This document shows positions 1 through 7,546 of a stretch of DNA of 37,611 nt, in pieces. Position numbers and translations under genes: made by a program. The notes under the pieces were generated by a model. It was not told the DNA's origin. It searched no databases and worked only from the letters and a program-made list of their open reading frames with translations. Numbering within the stretch: the first letter of the stretch is position 1; each line of letters opens with the position of its first letter. The stretch comes from Chloroflexota bacterium (lineage in GTDB: Bacteria; Chloroflexota; Dehalococcoidia; UBA2247; RBG-13-53-26), in assembly GCA_003551705.1 (NCBI GenBank), contig PUNJ01000069.1, positions 1 to 37,611 on the forward strand, given 5' to 3'.

Positions 1-801
1 GAAGCCGACCGGCTGCTCCGGAATTTCCAGTTTGGCGAGGCAGAAAGTCACATTTACGAATTCATCTGGGGCGAATTCTGCGACTGGTATATTGAGATGG
101 CCAAGATCCGGCTGAACAAGCAGGCGGGACCTTCTCCTGCCCCCGTGCTGGTAAGGACTCTGGAGAGGTCCCTGAGGCTGCTTCATCCCTTTATGCCCTT
201 CGTCACAGAGGAGATCTGGCAGAAGCTTGTTAAAGCCTGCCCTGCCCTGTATCCCGACGGTGCCATGCCCCAGGCGATAATGATGGCTTCCTATCCGGAA
301 CCAGCCGGATTTGCGGATCCAGTCAGTGAAGACGATATCGCCTTTATCATCGAAATAGTCCGCGCCATACGCAACGCTCGCGCCCAAGCCAAAATCGATC
401 CCGGCAAGAGGATCGAAGCCCAAATTCGCACCCTGCGCAAGCCTGCCATTGAACCGCACAGGGAGGCCCTGGAGATTCTGGCCAAGGTCCAACCTCTTGC
501 CATCCTGGCACCCGACAATCAGAACAGGGACAGCGGTGCCCTGGTGCTTCTGGTCAAGGACGCGGAAATAACACTGCCCATGGCCTTTGACGTGGCTGCC
601 GAGAAAGAACGACTAACCAAGGAAAAGGAATCCCTGCAATCACGCATAAACAGCCTGAAAGCCAGGCTGGATGATAGCTCTTTCCTTTCCAAAGCCCCGT
701 TACCCGTAGTGGATAAGGAGCGAGCCAAGCTGCGGGACCAGGAGAGCAAGCTGGAGCGGATTGACGAAAGGCTTGCTCAACTTGGCCGGTTAGCACCATA
801 G
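1..801 (+). CDS. valS: Valine--tRNA ligase, C-terminal part (5' end outside window)
   Basis: The frame is open from the first base, so the gene starts upstream of the window; about 266 C-terminal residues are present. The opening stretch (FIWGEFCDWYIEMAK) and the block RLLHPFMPFVTEEIWQ are typical of the anticodon-binding helical domain of ValRS, which charges tRNA-Val in the cytoplasm. The last 75 or so residues are charged and heptad-like (EKERLTKEKESLQSRINSLK), matching the C-terminal coiled-coil arm that contacts tRNA. The end shows no sign of truncation. The next gene starts 25 bases after the stop on the same strand, so they may share a transcript. Family identification is secure; the catalytic HIGH and KMSKS motifs lie outside the window. 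Confidence 0.95.
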   Translation, partial: EADRLLRNFQFGEAESHIYEFIWGEFCDWYIEMAKIRLNKQAGPSPAPVLVRTLERSLRLLHPFMPFVTEEIWQKLVKACPALYPDGAMPQAIMMASYPEPAGFADPVSEDDIAFIIEIVRAIRNARAQAKIDPGKRIEAQIRTLRKPAIEPHREALEILAKVQPLAILAPDNQNRDSGALVLLVKDAEITLPMAFDVAAEKERLTKEKESLQSRINSLKARLDDSSFLSKAPLPVVDKERAKLRDQESKLERIDERLAQLGRLAP

Positions 802-826
802 AATTCGGAAGGAGAGAAATAATCGT

Positions 827-2377
827 ATGACCATCGAGGACAAGCTGGAGAACCTGCGCAAGTTACATGAGCAGGCTAAGCTGGGGGGCGGGGAGAGCCG
901 GATCGAGGCCCAACATGCCAAGGGCAAGCTCACGGCTCGAGAACGGATCGATCTTCTGATGGACCCGGGTACCTTCGAAGAGCTTGATCCTTTTGTTATG
1001 CACCGGGCCACCGATTTCGGCCTGGAAAAGCAGAAGTTTCTTGGGGATGCCATCGTAACCGGATACGGCAAGGTAAACGGACGGACCACCTTCGTATTTG
1101 CCCAGGACTTCACGGTTATAGGGGGCACACTGTCCCTGGTGGTGGCTGAGAAGACCTGCAAGGTCATGGACCTGGCGGCCAAAACAGGAGCGCCGTGCAT
1201 AGGATTGCTCGATTCCGGCGGCGCCAGGATTCAGGAGGGCGTGGACAGCCTGAAGGGGTATGGCGAGATCTTTGCCCGCAACACTCTTTACTCAGGAGTA
1301 ATTCCTCAGATATCCGTGATTATGGGACCTTGTGCCGGAGGGGCCGTGTACTCGCCCGCCATTACCGACTTCATCTTCATGGTCAAGGGTTACGGCCAGA
1401 TGTATATCACGGGGCCGGACGTGATCAAGGCAGCCTGCGGGGAAGAGATTGGTCATGAAGAGCTGGGTGGCGCCATGATCCATGCCAAGAAGAGCGGGAA
1501 CTGCCATTTCGTAGCCAATACCGACCAGGAGATCCTTGAAATGGTCCGCCGTCTGTTGAGCTTCCTGCCGCAGAGTAATGCCGAAGAACCTCCCTTTGTG
1601 GAAACGAGCGACGACCCTGAACGCAGGGACCCCGAGCTTGTTTCCATAGTCCCGGACGGACCGAACAAGGTCTACAACATGATGCATGTTATCAACAGGG
1701 TTGTTGATCACGGCGATTTCTTCGAAGTACACAAGCATTTCGCTCCAAACCTGATCGTGGGCTTTGCCAGGTTGGATGGTGAACCGGTTGGCATTGTGGC
1801 CCAGCAGCCTCTGCAAATGGCCGGGGTAATCGACATCAACGCTTCCGATAAGGGTGCCCGGTTTGTCCGCTTCTGCGACTGTTTCAACATCCCCATCGTC
1901 ACCTTTGTTGACGTACCAGGCTACATGCCGGGCACCGATCAAGAATTCTGCGGCATCATAAGGCACGGCGCCAAGTTCCTCTTCGCTTATGCGGAGGCTA
2001 CGGTGCCCAAGGTCAGTGTCATAACACGCAAGGCCTATGGCGGAGCATACGTCGTCATGAGCAGCAAGGGCCTGCGGGGCGACATCAACTTTGCCTGGCC
2101 TACTGCTGAGATTGCTGTCATGGGACCGGAGGGCGCGGTCAACATCGTGTACCGGGGGGAGATATCCAAATCGGAGAACCCTGACGAGACCCGGGCCCAG
2201 TTCATTAACGAATATCGCGACAAGTTCGCCAACCCCTATGTGGCTGCGTCCAGGGGGTACATAGACGATGTTATTGATCCCAGGGATACTCGCCCCAAGC
2301 TTATCAAAGCCTTGGAGATGCTGGCGACCAAAGTTGATACCCTGCCGGCGAAGAAACACGGCAACATACCGCTGTAA
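827..2377 (+). CDS. Acyl-CoA carboxylase carboxyltransferase subunit (propionyl-CoA carboxylase beta / methylmalonyl-CoA decarboxylase alpha type)
   Basis: A 516-residue protein of the biotin-dependent carboxyltransferase family, which moves a carboxyl group between carboxybiotin and an acyl-CoA such as propionyl-CoA. The N-terminus (KGKLTARERIDLLMDPGTFEE), the first crotonase-like half with the oxyanion block SGGARIQEGVDSL near residue 130, and the second half with DVPGYMPGTDQE and RKAYGGAYVVM are standard for PccB/MmdA, and the length is normal. The ATG follows a GGAAGGAG site. The biotin carboxylase, biotin carrier or membrane decarboxylase subunits needed for a complete enzyme are not in this window, so carboxylase and sodium-pumping decarboxylase roles cannot be separated. 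The following fumarase gene could place it in a propionate/succinate route, which is inference. Confidence 0.92.
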   Translation: MTIEDKLENLRKLHEQAKLGGGESRIEAQHAKGKLTARERIDLLMDPGTFEELDPFVMHRATDFGLEKQKFLGDAIVTGYGKVNGRTTFVFAQDFTVIGGTLSLVVAEKTCKVMDLAAKTGAPCIGLLDSGGARIQEGVDSLKGYGEIFARNTLYSGVIPQISVIMGPCAGGAVYSPAITDFIFMVKGYGQMYITGPDVIKAACGEEIGHEELGGAMIHAKKSGNCHFVANTDQEILEMVRRLLSFLPQSNAEEPPFVETSDDPERRDPELVSIVPDGPNKVYNMMHVINRVVDHGDFFEVHKHFAPNLIVGFARLDGEPVGIVAQQPLQMAGVIDINASDKGARFVRFCDCFNIPIVTFVDVPGYMPGTDQEFCGIIRHGAKFLFAYAEATVPKVSVITRKAYGGAYVVMSSKGLRGDINFAWPTAEIAVMGPEGAVNIVYRGEISKSENPDETRAQFINEYRDKFANPYVAASRGYIDDVIDPRDTRPKLIKALEMLATKVDTLPAKKHGNIPL

Positions 2378-2413
2378 GAGCGAATATCGAGTCTGTTGAC
2401 TCAGGGGGATACT

Positions 2414-3262
2414 GTGACTAGAGATATAAGGATCGACCATATCACAAGTACTGTGGCGCGTCTCTGTCAGGAAGCGAACCTCTTGCTGGGGCAGGACGTG
2501 GTCAGCGTCTTGAAGAAGGCAGTGGACACGGAGGTATCACCTCTGGCCAAAGAGACTCTGCAGCAGATACTGGTGAACGCCGACATTTCTGCACGGGAGA
2601 GCATTCCGCTCTGCCAGGACTGCGGTACTGCCGTGGTGCTGCTCCGTTTGGGCCAGGAAGTCCGTATCAGCGGCGGCGATCTGTATGAGGCTGTACAGGA
2701 AGGAGTAAGGCAGGGATACACCGAGGGGTATCTCAGGAAGTCCATAGTACTCCAACCTTTCTCCAAGAGGACGAATACCAAAGACAATACACCGGCCATC
2801 ATTCACACCGATGTCGTGCCGGGTGACAGCCTGGAGATAGTGGTCATGCCGAAAGGCGGCGGCTCCGAAAACATGAGCCGGCTGGTCATGCTCAGTCCTG
2901 CGCAGGGAAGACAGGGTGTGATAGATGCAGTGCTCAAAGCTGTGGACGAGGCGGGCAGCAATCCCTGCCCGCCCATAGTCGTCGGTGTGGGTATCGGCGG
3001 CAATGCTGAAAAGGCCATGATGCTGTCCAAGGAGGCGCTGCTGCGCCCCTTGGGGGACCCCAATCCTGATCCGGAACTGGCCGAACTGGAGTCGGAGTTG
3101 CTGCAGCGTGTGAACAGCCTGGGCATAGGTCCGCAGGGCTTTGGTGGCACAACGACCGCCTTGGCGGTGCATGTGGCGAGTTTTCCCTGCCATATAGCCA
3201 GCCTGCCAGTGGGAATAAACCTACTCTGTCACAGTGCGCGCCATAAAGAAGCGGTACTTTAG
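2414..3262 (+). CDS. Fumarate hydratase class I, alpha (N-terminal) subunit
   Basis: 282 residues, related to the alpha subunit of two-subunit iron-sulfur fumarases and L-tartrate dehydratase (TtdA/FumA-N), which hydrate fumarate to malate. Seen: the cysteine block IPLCQDCGTAVVLL, the GGGSEN motif, NPCPPIVVGVGIGGNAEKA and GPQGFGGTTTALAV, which carry the cluster-binding cysteines and substrate contacts of this family. The open frame extends back to a TTG at 2396, but the GTG at 2414 has a CAGGGGGA site at correct spacing and is preferred. The beta subunit, normally encoded just downstream, is absent: decayed sequence follows instead. The partner must be encoded elsewhere, or the enzyme is not functional. 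Tartrate dehydratase activity is an alternative. Confidence 0.9.
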   Translation: MTRDIRIDHITSTVARLCQEANLLLGQDVVSVLKKAVDTEVSPLAKETLQQILVNADISARESIPLCQDCGTAVVLLRLGQEVRISGGDLYEAVQEGVRQGYTEGYLRKSIVLQPFSKRTNTKDNTPAIIHTDVVPGDSLEIVVMPKGGGSENMSRLVMLSPAQGRQGVIDAVLKAVDEAGSNPCPPIVVGVGIGGNAEKAMMLSKEALLRPLGDPNPDPELAELESELLQRVNSLGIGPQGFGGTTTALAVHVASFPCHIASLPVGINLLCHSARHKEAVL

Positions 3263-3332
3263 GGGCCTGGGCCCAGGAATGTGAGACCGATATTCCTCCC
3301 GTTGCCTGGAGTGGTTACGAGTTACTGGAACC

Positions 3333-3503
3333 AGGGACGCCTGCAAGATATATGGTGGTAACGTGCGAGCCAATGATCGCATCAGCCTTCCGGTTGGAGA
3401 TGGCGAGGTCTTCGGCTTGCTTGGCCCGAATGGGGCTGGCAAGACAACGCCCGTAACCAAGTCACAGAGGGAGGAGTCCCCGTTCTCCACAAACATGCTA
3501 TAA
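3333..3503 (+). pseudogene. Remnant of an ABC transporter ATP-binding protein (Walker A region only)
   Basis: Read in the frame ending at the TAA at 3501, this non-coding gap encodes [20 protein letters not shown], then [15 protein letters not shown]. That is the N-terminal strand and the intact Walker A (GPNGAGKTT) of an ABC-type ATPase. Right after the Walker A the similarity stops (PVTKSQREE) and the frame ends about 19 residues later, so the Q-loop, signature and Walker B are missing. There is no plausible start codon with a ribosome site. It is best read as a truncated relic left by deletion. It sits where a fumarase beta gene would be expected, so the same deletion may have removed that gene; this is inference. 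Confidence 0.75.
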
Positions 3504-3504
3504 T
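3496..3504 (+). promoter_or_regulatory. Extended -10 promoter immediately upstream of the GGCT-like gene
   Basis: TGCTATAAT matches the extended -10 consensus TGnTATAAT exactly. No good -35 box is seen 16-18 bases upstream, as is usual for extended -10 promoters. Transcription would start near 3511, only about 3-6 bases before the ATGATG start, so the mRNA should be nearly leaderless. There is no Shine-Dalgarno sequence, which agrees. Confidence 0.55.
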
Positions 3505-3513
3505 CCTTAGCTG

Positions 3514-3915
3514 ATGATGAATTACTTTGCTTATGGATCGAACCTGAGCCTGAAACAAATGGCGAAGCGGGTTCCGTCAGTCAAACCAAGGTTCCCCGCC
3601 ATTTTGCCGAACTACACCGTGGTCTTCACCGGCTTTTCACGCAAATGGAGGGGCGGCACGGCGACGCTGCGGTACACTCCGGGAGCCAAGGCCAAGGGGG
3701 CAATTTACGAGATCACAGCCAAAGAGCTGGCAGTCCTGGACAAACATGAAGATTATCCGGAGAGTCGCGACCGCATTTCCGTCAAAGTGATCACCCAAGA
3801 TGATGAATTTGTGGATGCCGTCACCTATATCAGCCGGACCCAGCAGGAATCCAAGCCCTCTCAGGACTATCTTGCCATGATTCGCCAGGGCTACAAGGAC
3901 TGGCGTATACGTTAG
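3514..3915 (+). CDS. Gamma-glutamylcyclotransferase-like family protein (AIG2/GGCT fold)
   Basis: 133 residues beginning MMNYFAYGSNLS, the hallmark N-terminus and glycine loop (YGSNL) of the GGCT/AIG2-like fold. A Glu in the conserved L-D-x-x-E context (LDKHED, Glu79) fits the catalytic acid, and the C-terminal half follows the family pattern (AVTYISR). Members release 5-oxoproline from gamma-glutamyl compounds or act on gamma-glutamylamines; the substrate cannot be told from sequence. Either ATG of the doublet at 3514/3517 could be used; neither has a ribosome site, consistent with the adjacent promoter giving a near-leaderless message. It stands alone, with the ABC relic upstream and a gap of over 450 bases downstream. 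Confidence 0.85.
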   Translation: MMNYFAYGSNLSLKQMAKRVPSVKPRFPAILPNYTVVFTGFSRKWRGGTATLRYTPGAKAKGAIYEITAKELAVLDKHEDYPESRDRISVKVITQDDEFVDAVTYISRTQQESKPSQDYLAMIRQGYKDWRIR

Positions 3916-4286
3916 GTCAGTACTGGTCCATCACTTCGTGCGCCGCGAAAGTTACCCCCAGTATCTACGAAACCTGCTCCGGGCGAGAAGATCCGCAAGA
4001 TCCGCTCCCATCTTGCAGACTCATCACCAGAGCAGCAGCAATTGCCACAAGAGTGACAAGATTCTGCATATCTTGCGTGCGAAGCCCCATTCATTTTTCA
4101 TCAAGCTTTTTCAAAAGAGGATAGTTTCTCTAACGATAGTGGCCCGTTAACACTACCCGCGACCTCATGTGAGTCCTAGTCCTTTGCTAGATGATCATGA
4201 AGAGTAATAGAAAAAGACTTGGTTATCTTTTGTAAGCAAAACAGCCACGATCTTTGTCTTTTAATTGTGATGTTTGGTCGAGGGTA
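3916..4286. other. Intergenic stretch without a recognised gene
   Basis: About 370 bases between the GGCT-like gene and the promoter of the zinc-ribbon gene. Short open frames exist (for example 3938-4150 on plus) but have no ribosome site, no recognisable protein pattern and low-complexity composition. No tRNA, hairpin-plus-T-run terminator or long repeat was seen. The second half is more A+T-rich than its surroundings. Confidence 0.5.
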
Positions 4287-4316
4287 TTGACATCAGGCCA
4301 AGAGTGTGTATATCAT
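4287..4316 (+). promoter_or_regulatory. Sigma-70-type promoter for the DUF5679 gene
   Basis: A consensus -35 TTGACA (4287-4292) is followed after 16 bases by TATATC (4309-4314), or after 18 bases by TATCAT (4311-4316). Either gives a start near 4320 and a leader of about 70 bases before the GTG at 4391. Confidence 0.65.
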
Positions 4317-4326
4317 GCACACAGCG

Positions 4327-4357
4327 TGCCTGGTCAGGCAGGAGCCCCGATTGGGGC
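4327..4357 (+). promoter_or_regulatory. Two tandem hairpins in the 5' leader of the DUF5679 mRNA
   Basis: TGCCTG-GT-CAGGCA (4327-4340) and GCCCC-GATT-GGGGC (4344-4357) are perfect inverted repeats separated by three bases, placed between the promoter and the AAAGGAGGG ribosome site. They could stabilise the message or regulate it. The first has a two-base spacer, so its innermost pairs would open. No riboswitch class was recognised. Confidence 0.5.
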
Positions 4358-4390
4358 CCAAACGCAAAAACCGAAAGGAGGGAACGTATA

Positions 4391-4534
4391 GTGGCACAAG
4401 CCTACTGCGTGAAGTGCAGGAGCAAGGTAGAAATCAAGGGGCCGAAGGCTATAACAATGAAGAATGGTCGCCCCGCCACCCAGGGAACTTGCCCCAAGTG
4501 CGGCACCAAGGTTTTCCGCATCGGTAAGGCCTAA
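4391..4534 (+). CDS. Small zinc-ribbon protein, DUF5679-like (47 aa)
   Basis: Starts at a GTG preceded by a near-perfect AAAGGAGGG site. The 47-residue product has CVKC (Cys6, Cys9) and CPKC (Cys34, Cys37), a four-cysteine zinc ribbon, around a short basic middle (KVEIKGPKAITMKNGRPATQ). This pattern matches the uncharacterised DUF5679 family, in which AYCVKC and a GTCPxCGTK-type ending are typical. Many such ribbons bind nucleic acid or the ribosome, but no role is established. A dedicated promoter, structured leader and terminator make it a single-gene unit, which suggests strong independent expression. An upstream extension of the frame to 4274 is unlikely because it would cross the promoter. 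Confidence 0.85.
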   Translation: MAQAYCVKCRSKVEIKGPKAITMKNGRPATQGTCPKCGTKVFRIGKA

Positions 4535-4580
4535 GAAAAGCGCGTTTTTCTTGACAGGGGGTCGCCTTTGGCGACCCCCT
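4533..4580. terminator. Terminator region with two inverted repeats, between convergent genes
   Basis: First, AAGAAAA-GCGCGT-TTTTCTT (4533-4552) starts at the stop codon and ends in a T-rich arm. Second, a perfect 11-bp stem AGGGGGTCGCC-TTT-GGCGACCCCCT (4556-4580) follows but has no T run of its own. Together they look like an end-of-transcript structure for the DUF5679 gene, possibly also blocking read-through from glgX on the opposite strand. Confidence 0.65.
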
Positions 4581-4779
4581 AAGACTTCCCACAAGCTTAA
4601 TACCCGCCTGGGCTAGGCATACATCAGGAAGTTTCCAGAAAGACGAAGGAGCGAGTTGGAGGCAAACCAGCTCTTTTGCTCCTTATCCGGTCCTAGAGGT
4701 AACATTCCAAGCCGGAACAAGGATGGTTGGGAATGTACTGCCTGCTTAAGATCTCGATCCCAGGAAAGGCAAGAGGCAT

Positions 4780-6915
4780 TTAGACTTCAGGAACCTGCCG
4801 CAGCACGACCAGTGATCGGACCTCGACCCTGAACGATTCATTTGCCTCCACAATCAGTTCTTCCTCAATCCATTCGATGGCTGTGTCCAGTTCCATTGCC
4901 CAATACTTGCCACAAGAAGGCCCGGGAAGAGTGAAGTCGAGTGGTTCATGGTGTGCGTTTAGAATGATGTAGAAGTTATCATCGGTAACCGGGTCTCCGC
5001 GTGGGTTCGGATTGGGTATGCTCTGCCCGCCCAGGAAGATGCCCAGTGACTTGGCAAAGGCCTCTCCCCAGTTATCTTCGGCCATCCGTTCTCCGTCCTT
5101 GGTGAACCAGGCAATATCCTGACAGTCTTCGCCATGGATGGACCGCCCGTAAAACCAGCGACGGCGACGAAAGGCAGGGTGGTCGTACCGGAACCGGATA
5201 AGGCGCTGGCAGAATTCGAACAGATTCTGATCAGCGTTCTCCCAGTCATACCATGACAGTTCATTATCCTGGCAGTATGTATTGTTGTTACCCTGTTGGG
5301 TCCGGCCGATTTCGTCGCCCCCCAAGAGCATGGGGACTCCTTGAGACAGAAAGAGTGTCGCAAGGAAGTTGCGCTTTTGGCGTGATCGGAGAGCGAGTAC
5401 TTCGGGGTCATTGGTGGGACCCTCGACTCCACAGTTCCAAGAACGATTCTCACTTTCGCCATCCCGGTTATCTTCCAGGTTCGCTTCGTTATGCTTTTCG
5501 TTGTACGAGACCAGGTCCTCGAGAGAGAAACCATCATGGGCAGTAACGAAATTGATAGAGGCAAAGGGCAGTCGGCTGGTATTCTCATATAGGTCAGAGC
5601 TGCCAGTGAAGCGATAAGCCAGTTCCGCCAGACTCTCATCCTGGCCCCGCCAGAAATCCCGTATGCTGTCACGGTACTTGCCATTCCACTCTGACCATAC
5701 GGGCGGGAAATTGCCCACCTGGTAGCCACCCTCACCAACGTCCCAGGGTTCTGCAATAAGCTTGACCTGGCTGATCACGGGGTCCTGCTGAATAAGGTCG
5801 AAGAAAGCAGATAGGCGATCGACCTCATGTAATTCGCGCGCCAGAGCCGACGCCAGATCGAAACGAAAACCGTCAACATGCATTTCCGTCACCCAATAGC
5901 GAAGCGAATCCATCAAGAGCTGCAAGACGTGAGGATGGCGCATGTTCAGGCTGTTGCCCGTTCCGGTGTAGTCCATGTAGAAACGCATGTCTTCTGTGAG
6001 GCGATAATAGTGTGCGTTGTCTATTCCCTTAAAACAGAGCATGGGGCCCATATGGTTACCCTCAGCAGTATGGTTATAAACAACGTCCAAGACCACCTCG
6101 ATCCCTGCTTGGTGGAGGACCTTCACCATTTGTTTGAATTCCGATACCAGCGCACCCGTGCGCATATCCGCCGCGTACTCGTTATGCGGGGCAAAATAGC
6201 CAATGGAGTTATAGCCCCAGTAATTCCGCAAACCCTGGTCGGCAAGATGTTTGTCATGAAGGAACTGGTGTACAGGCATGAGTTCTACTGTTGTAACGCC
6301 CAGAAGTTTCAGATATTCTATAGCAGCCGGATGCGCCAACCCCGAATACGTGCCACGAATCTCAGGCGGTATTTCGGGGTGGCGAAGACTGAAGCCCTTG
6401 ACATGGGTCTCATAGATGACGGAATCGTGCCAGCGAAGCTGCAGGTTGCGATCGCCGCTCCAATCAAAGTATGGCTGGTGTACTACACATTTCGGAACAA
6501 AAGGTGCACTGTCCCTGTTGTCTCGAACATCGGGACCTTCCTTCATCCGGTAGGGAAATACGGCCTCGTTCCAATGTACCTGGCCTTCTATAGCCTTGGC
6601 ATAGGGATCAAGCAACAGCTTTGACGGATTACAGCGATTACCGGCAGCAGGTTCCCACGGCCCGTGTACTCGGTAACCATAGCGTTGTCCTGGTTCGACT
6701 TGAGGCAAGTAAGCATGCCATACGTAGCCCGTAACTTCATGAAGCTCGATGCGGTTCTCATTGCCCGAATCGTCGAAGAGGCAAAGCTCTACCCCCTCGG
6801 CTACCTCGGAAAACAGGGAGAAATTCGTGCCTGAGCCGTCGTAGATGGCCCCAAGAGGATATGGTTGGCCAGGCCATACCTTCATAGAAACCATATCATC
6901 TTTTGACAACACCAT
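4780..6915 (-). CDS. glgX: Glycogen debranching enzyme GlgX (isoamylase-type, GH13)
   Basis: 711 residues, a normal length for GlgX, which cleaves alpha-1,6 branches of limit-dextrin glycogen. An N-terminal CBM48-like domain ([18 protein letters not shown]) is followed by a GH13 barrel with all conserved regions: [20 protein letters not shown] carrying the nucleophile Asp, [14 protein letters not shown] carrying the acid Glu, and [13 protein letters not shown] carrying the third carboxylate. [14 protein letters not shown] is the usual isoamylase signature. The frame opens 20 codons earlier, but the ATG at 6915 has GGAGAGGTG six bases upstream and gives the family-like N-terminus. No other glycogen gene is near. 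It implies storage polysaccharide turnover. Confidence 0.95.
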   Translation of the reverse strand: MVLSKDDMVSMKVWPGQPYPLGAIYDGSGTNFSLFSEVAEGVELCLFDDSGNENRIELHEVTGYVWHAYLPQVEPGQRYGYRVHGPWEPAAGNRCNPSKLLLDPYAKAIEGQVHWNEAVFPYRMKEGPDVRDNRDSAPFVPKCVVHQPYFDWSGDRNLQLRWHDSVIYETHVKGFSLRHPEIPPEIRGTYSGLAHPAAIEYLKLLGVTTVELMPVHQFLHDKHLADQGLRNYWGYNSIGYFAPHNEYAADMRTGALVSEFKQMVKVLHQAGIEVVLDVVYNHTAEGNHMGPMLCFKGIDNAHYYRLTEDMRFYMDYTGTGNSLNMRHPHVLQLLMDSLRYWVTEMHVDGFRFDLASALARELHEVDRLSAFFDLIQQDPVISQVKLIAEPWDVGEGGYQVGNFPPVWSEWNGKYRDSIRDFWRGQDESLAELAYRFTGSSDLYENTSRLPFASINFVTAHDGFSLEDLVSYNEKHNEANLEDNRDGESENRSWNCGVEGPTNDPEVLALRSRQKRNFLATLFLSQGVPMLLGGDEIGRTQQGNNNTYCQDNELSWYDWENADQNLFEFCQRLIRFRYDHPAFRRRRWFYGRSIHGEDCQDIAWFTKDGERMAEDNWGEAFAKSLGIFLGGQSIPNPNPRGDPVTDDNFYIILNAHHEPLDFTLPGPSCGKYWAMELDTAIEWIEEELIVEANESFRVEVRSLVVLRQVPEV

Positions 6916-7277
6916 GCTTGCACCTCTCCGGCATTTCATCTGCAGGGAATTGTGGCGACTCTGCAAGGCCGGCACCGCAATACCTCGGACAAACCGGCGC
7001 TTGCCTCTAACAGAAGTAACTCATGACCATATTGTACACTCGCCGCAAGGCGGACCGGCATGGACCAAGAATCGCTGCCCAATCTGTAACCATCTAGGTT
7101 ACTGGCGCTGCCCGGCAGGCACTGCGATGTTCAAAACTTATATACCGGTCGATGCAGACCACCTGCTGGTGGTCAATCTTGAATTAGATGGCCATCAAAC
7201 TTACAATGGTATCAGTGCTCATCCTGCTTTACGGCAACGAGCCAGATTCATGTAATTATGAGAGAATCGGAACAAGA
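6916..7277. other. Intergenic region with two inverted repeats and a promoter
   Basis: This divergent gap between glgX (minus) and a small gene (plus) holds two dyads: GTAACC-ATCTA-GGTTAC (7086-7102) and GACCACC-TGCT-GGTGGTC (7157-7174). The first has the size and symmetry of a repressor operator. The second lies just upstream of the plus-strand promoter at 7179 and could be an operator or a terminator-like hairpin. A plus-strand open frame crossing 6845-7255 has no recognisable content and was not called. Confidence 0.5.
7179..7207 (+). promoter_or_regulatory. Sigma-70-type promoter for the 60-aa Cys-rich protein
   Basis: TTGAAT (7179-7184), a 17-base spacer and TACAAT (7202-7207) form a good housekeeping promoter. 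Transcription would start near 7214, giving a leader of about 64 bases before the ATG at 7278. Confidence 0.55.
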
Positions 7278-7460
7278 ATGGCGTTGACTTCAAAAACGAA
7301 ATCCGGACTAACCGGTAGGTTGATGAATTACTTCAAGCGGGCATTGGGAATGAACACTATACTATGTTCCAGTTGCAAATGGGACTGGCGCAGCGCTTGC
7401 CACAATCCGGAGCGTCCCAATGCCACCCAGTGTGCAGAATACGAAAAACGCGGTCGCTAG
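7278..7460 (+). CDS. Small Cys-containing protein of unknown function (60 aa)
   Basis: Not recognised as a named family. From the ATG at 7278 the product is 60 residues: a basic N-terminal half followed by four cysteines (Cys30, Cys33, Cys41, Cys52; pattern C-x2-C-x7-C-x10-C) in the segment CSSCKWDWRSACHNPERPNA. The spacing could bind one metal ion. A promoter with good spacing lies upstream, and the ribosome site (CGGAACAAG) is weak. The frame extends back to 7188, but that start lies within the promoter. Supporting a real gene: conserved-looking Cys/Trp/Pro content, the promoter, and no competing frame. Against: the short length. Confidence 0.6.
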   Translation: MALTSKTKSGLTGRLMNYFKRALGMNTILCSSCKWDWRSACHNPERPNATQCAEYEKRGR

Positions 7461-7546
7461 GCCGGTACCCTGCGGACTTAAGAACCCGTGGCAATTCCAA
7501 TCGGGACCGCAAGGGCTTACCTGATTGTCGAGCTTAAGGAGGATTC

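Noticed and set aside
1292-2440. Long minus-strand open frame opposite the carboxyltransferase gene (382 codons)
   Set aside because: It lies entirely antisense to a clearly conserved gene, has no recognisable domains or ribosome site, and reflects the codon bias of the real gene.
3266-3277. 12-bp palindrome CCTGGGCCCAGG after the fumarase stop
   Set aside because: Too short and without a T run or a partner site to assign a function; may be chance in G+C-rich DNA.
3938-4150. 70-codon plus-strand frame after the GGCT-like gene
   Set aside because: No ribosome site, no promoter, no recognisable pattern, and A+T-rich low-complexity ending.
5878-6624. 248-codon plus-strand frame opposite glgX
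   Set aside because: Shadow of glgX; no domain and no start signals.
6845-7255. 136-codon plus-strand frame with CPICNH, resembling a zinc-binding protein
   Set aside because: It starts inside glgX antisense, has no ribosome site, its cysteine pattern is incomplete, and it overlaps the dyads and promoter of the next gene.
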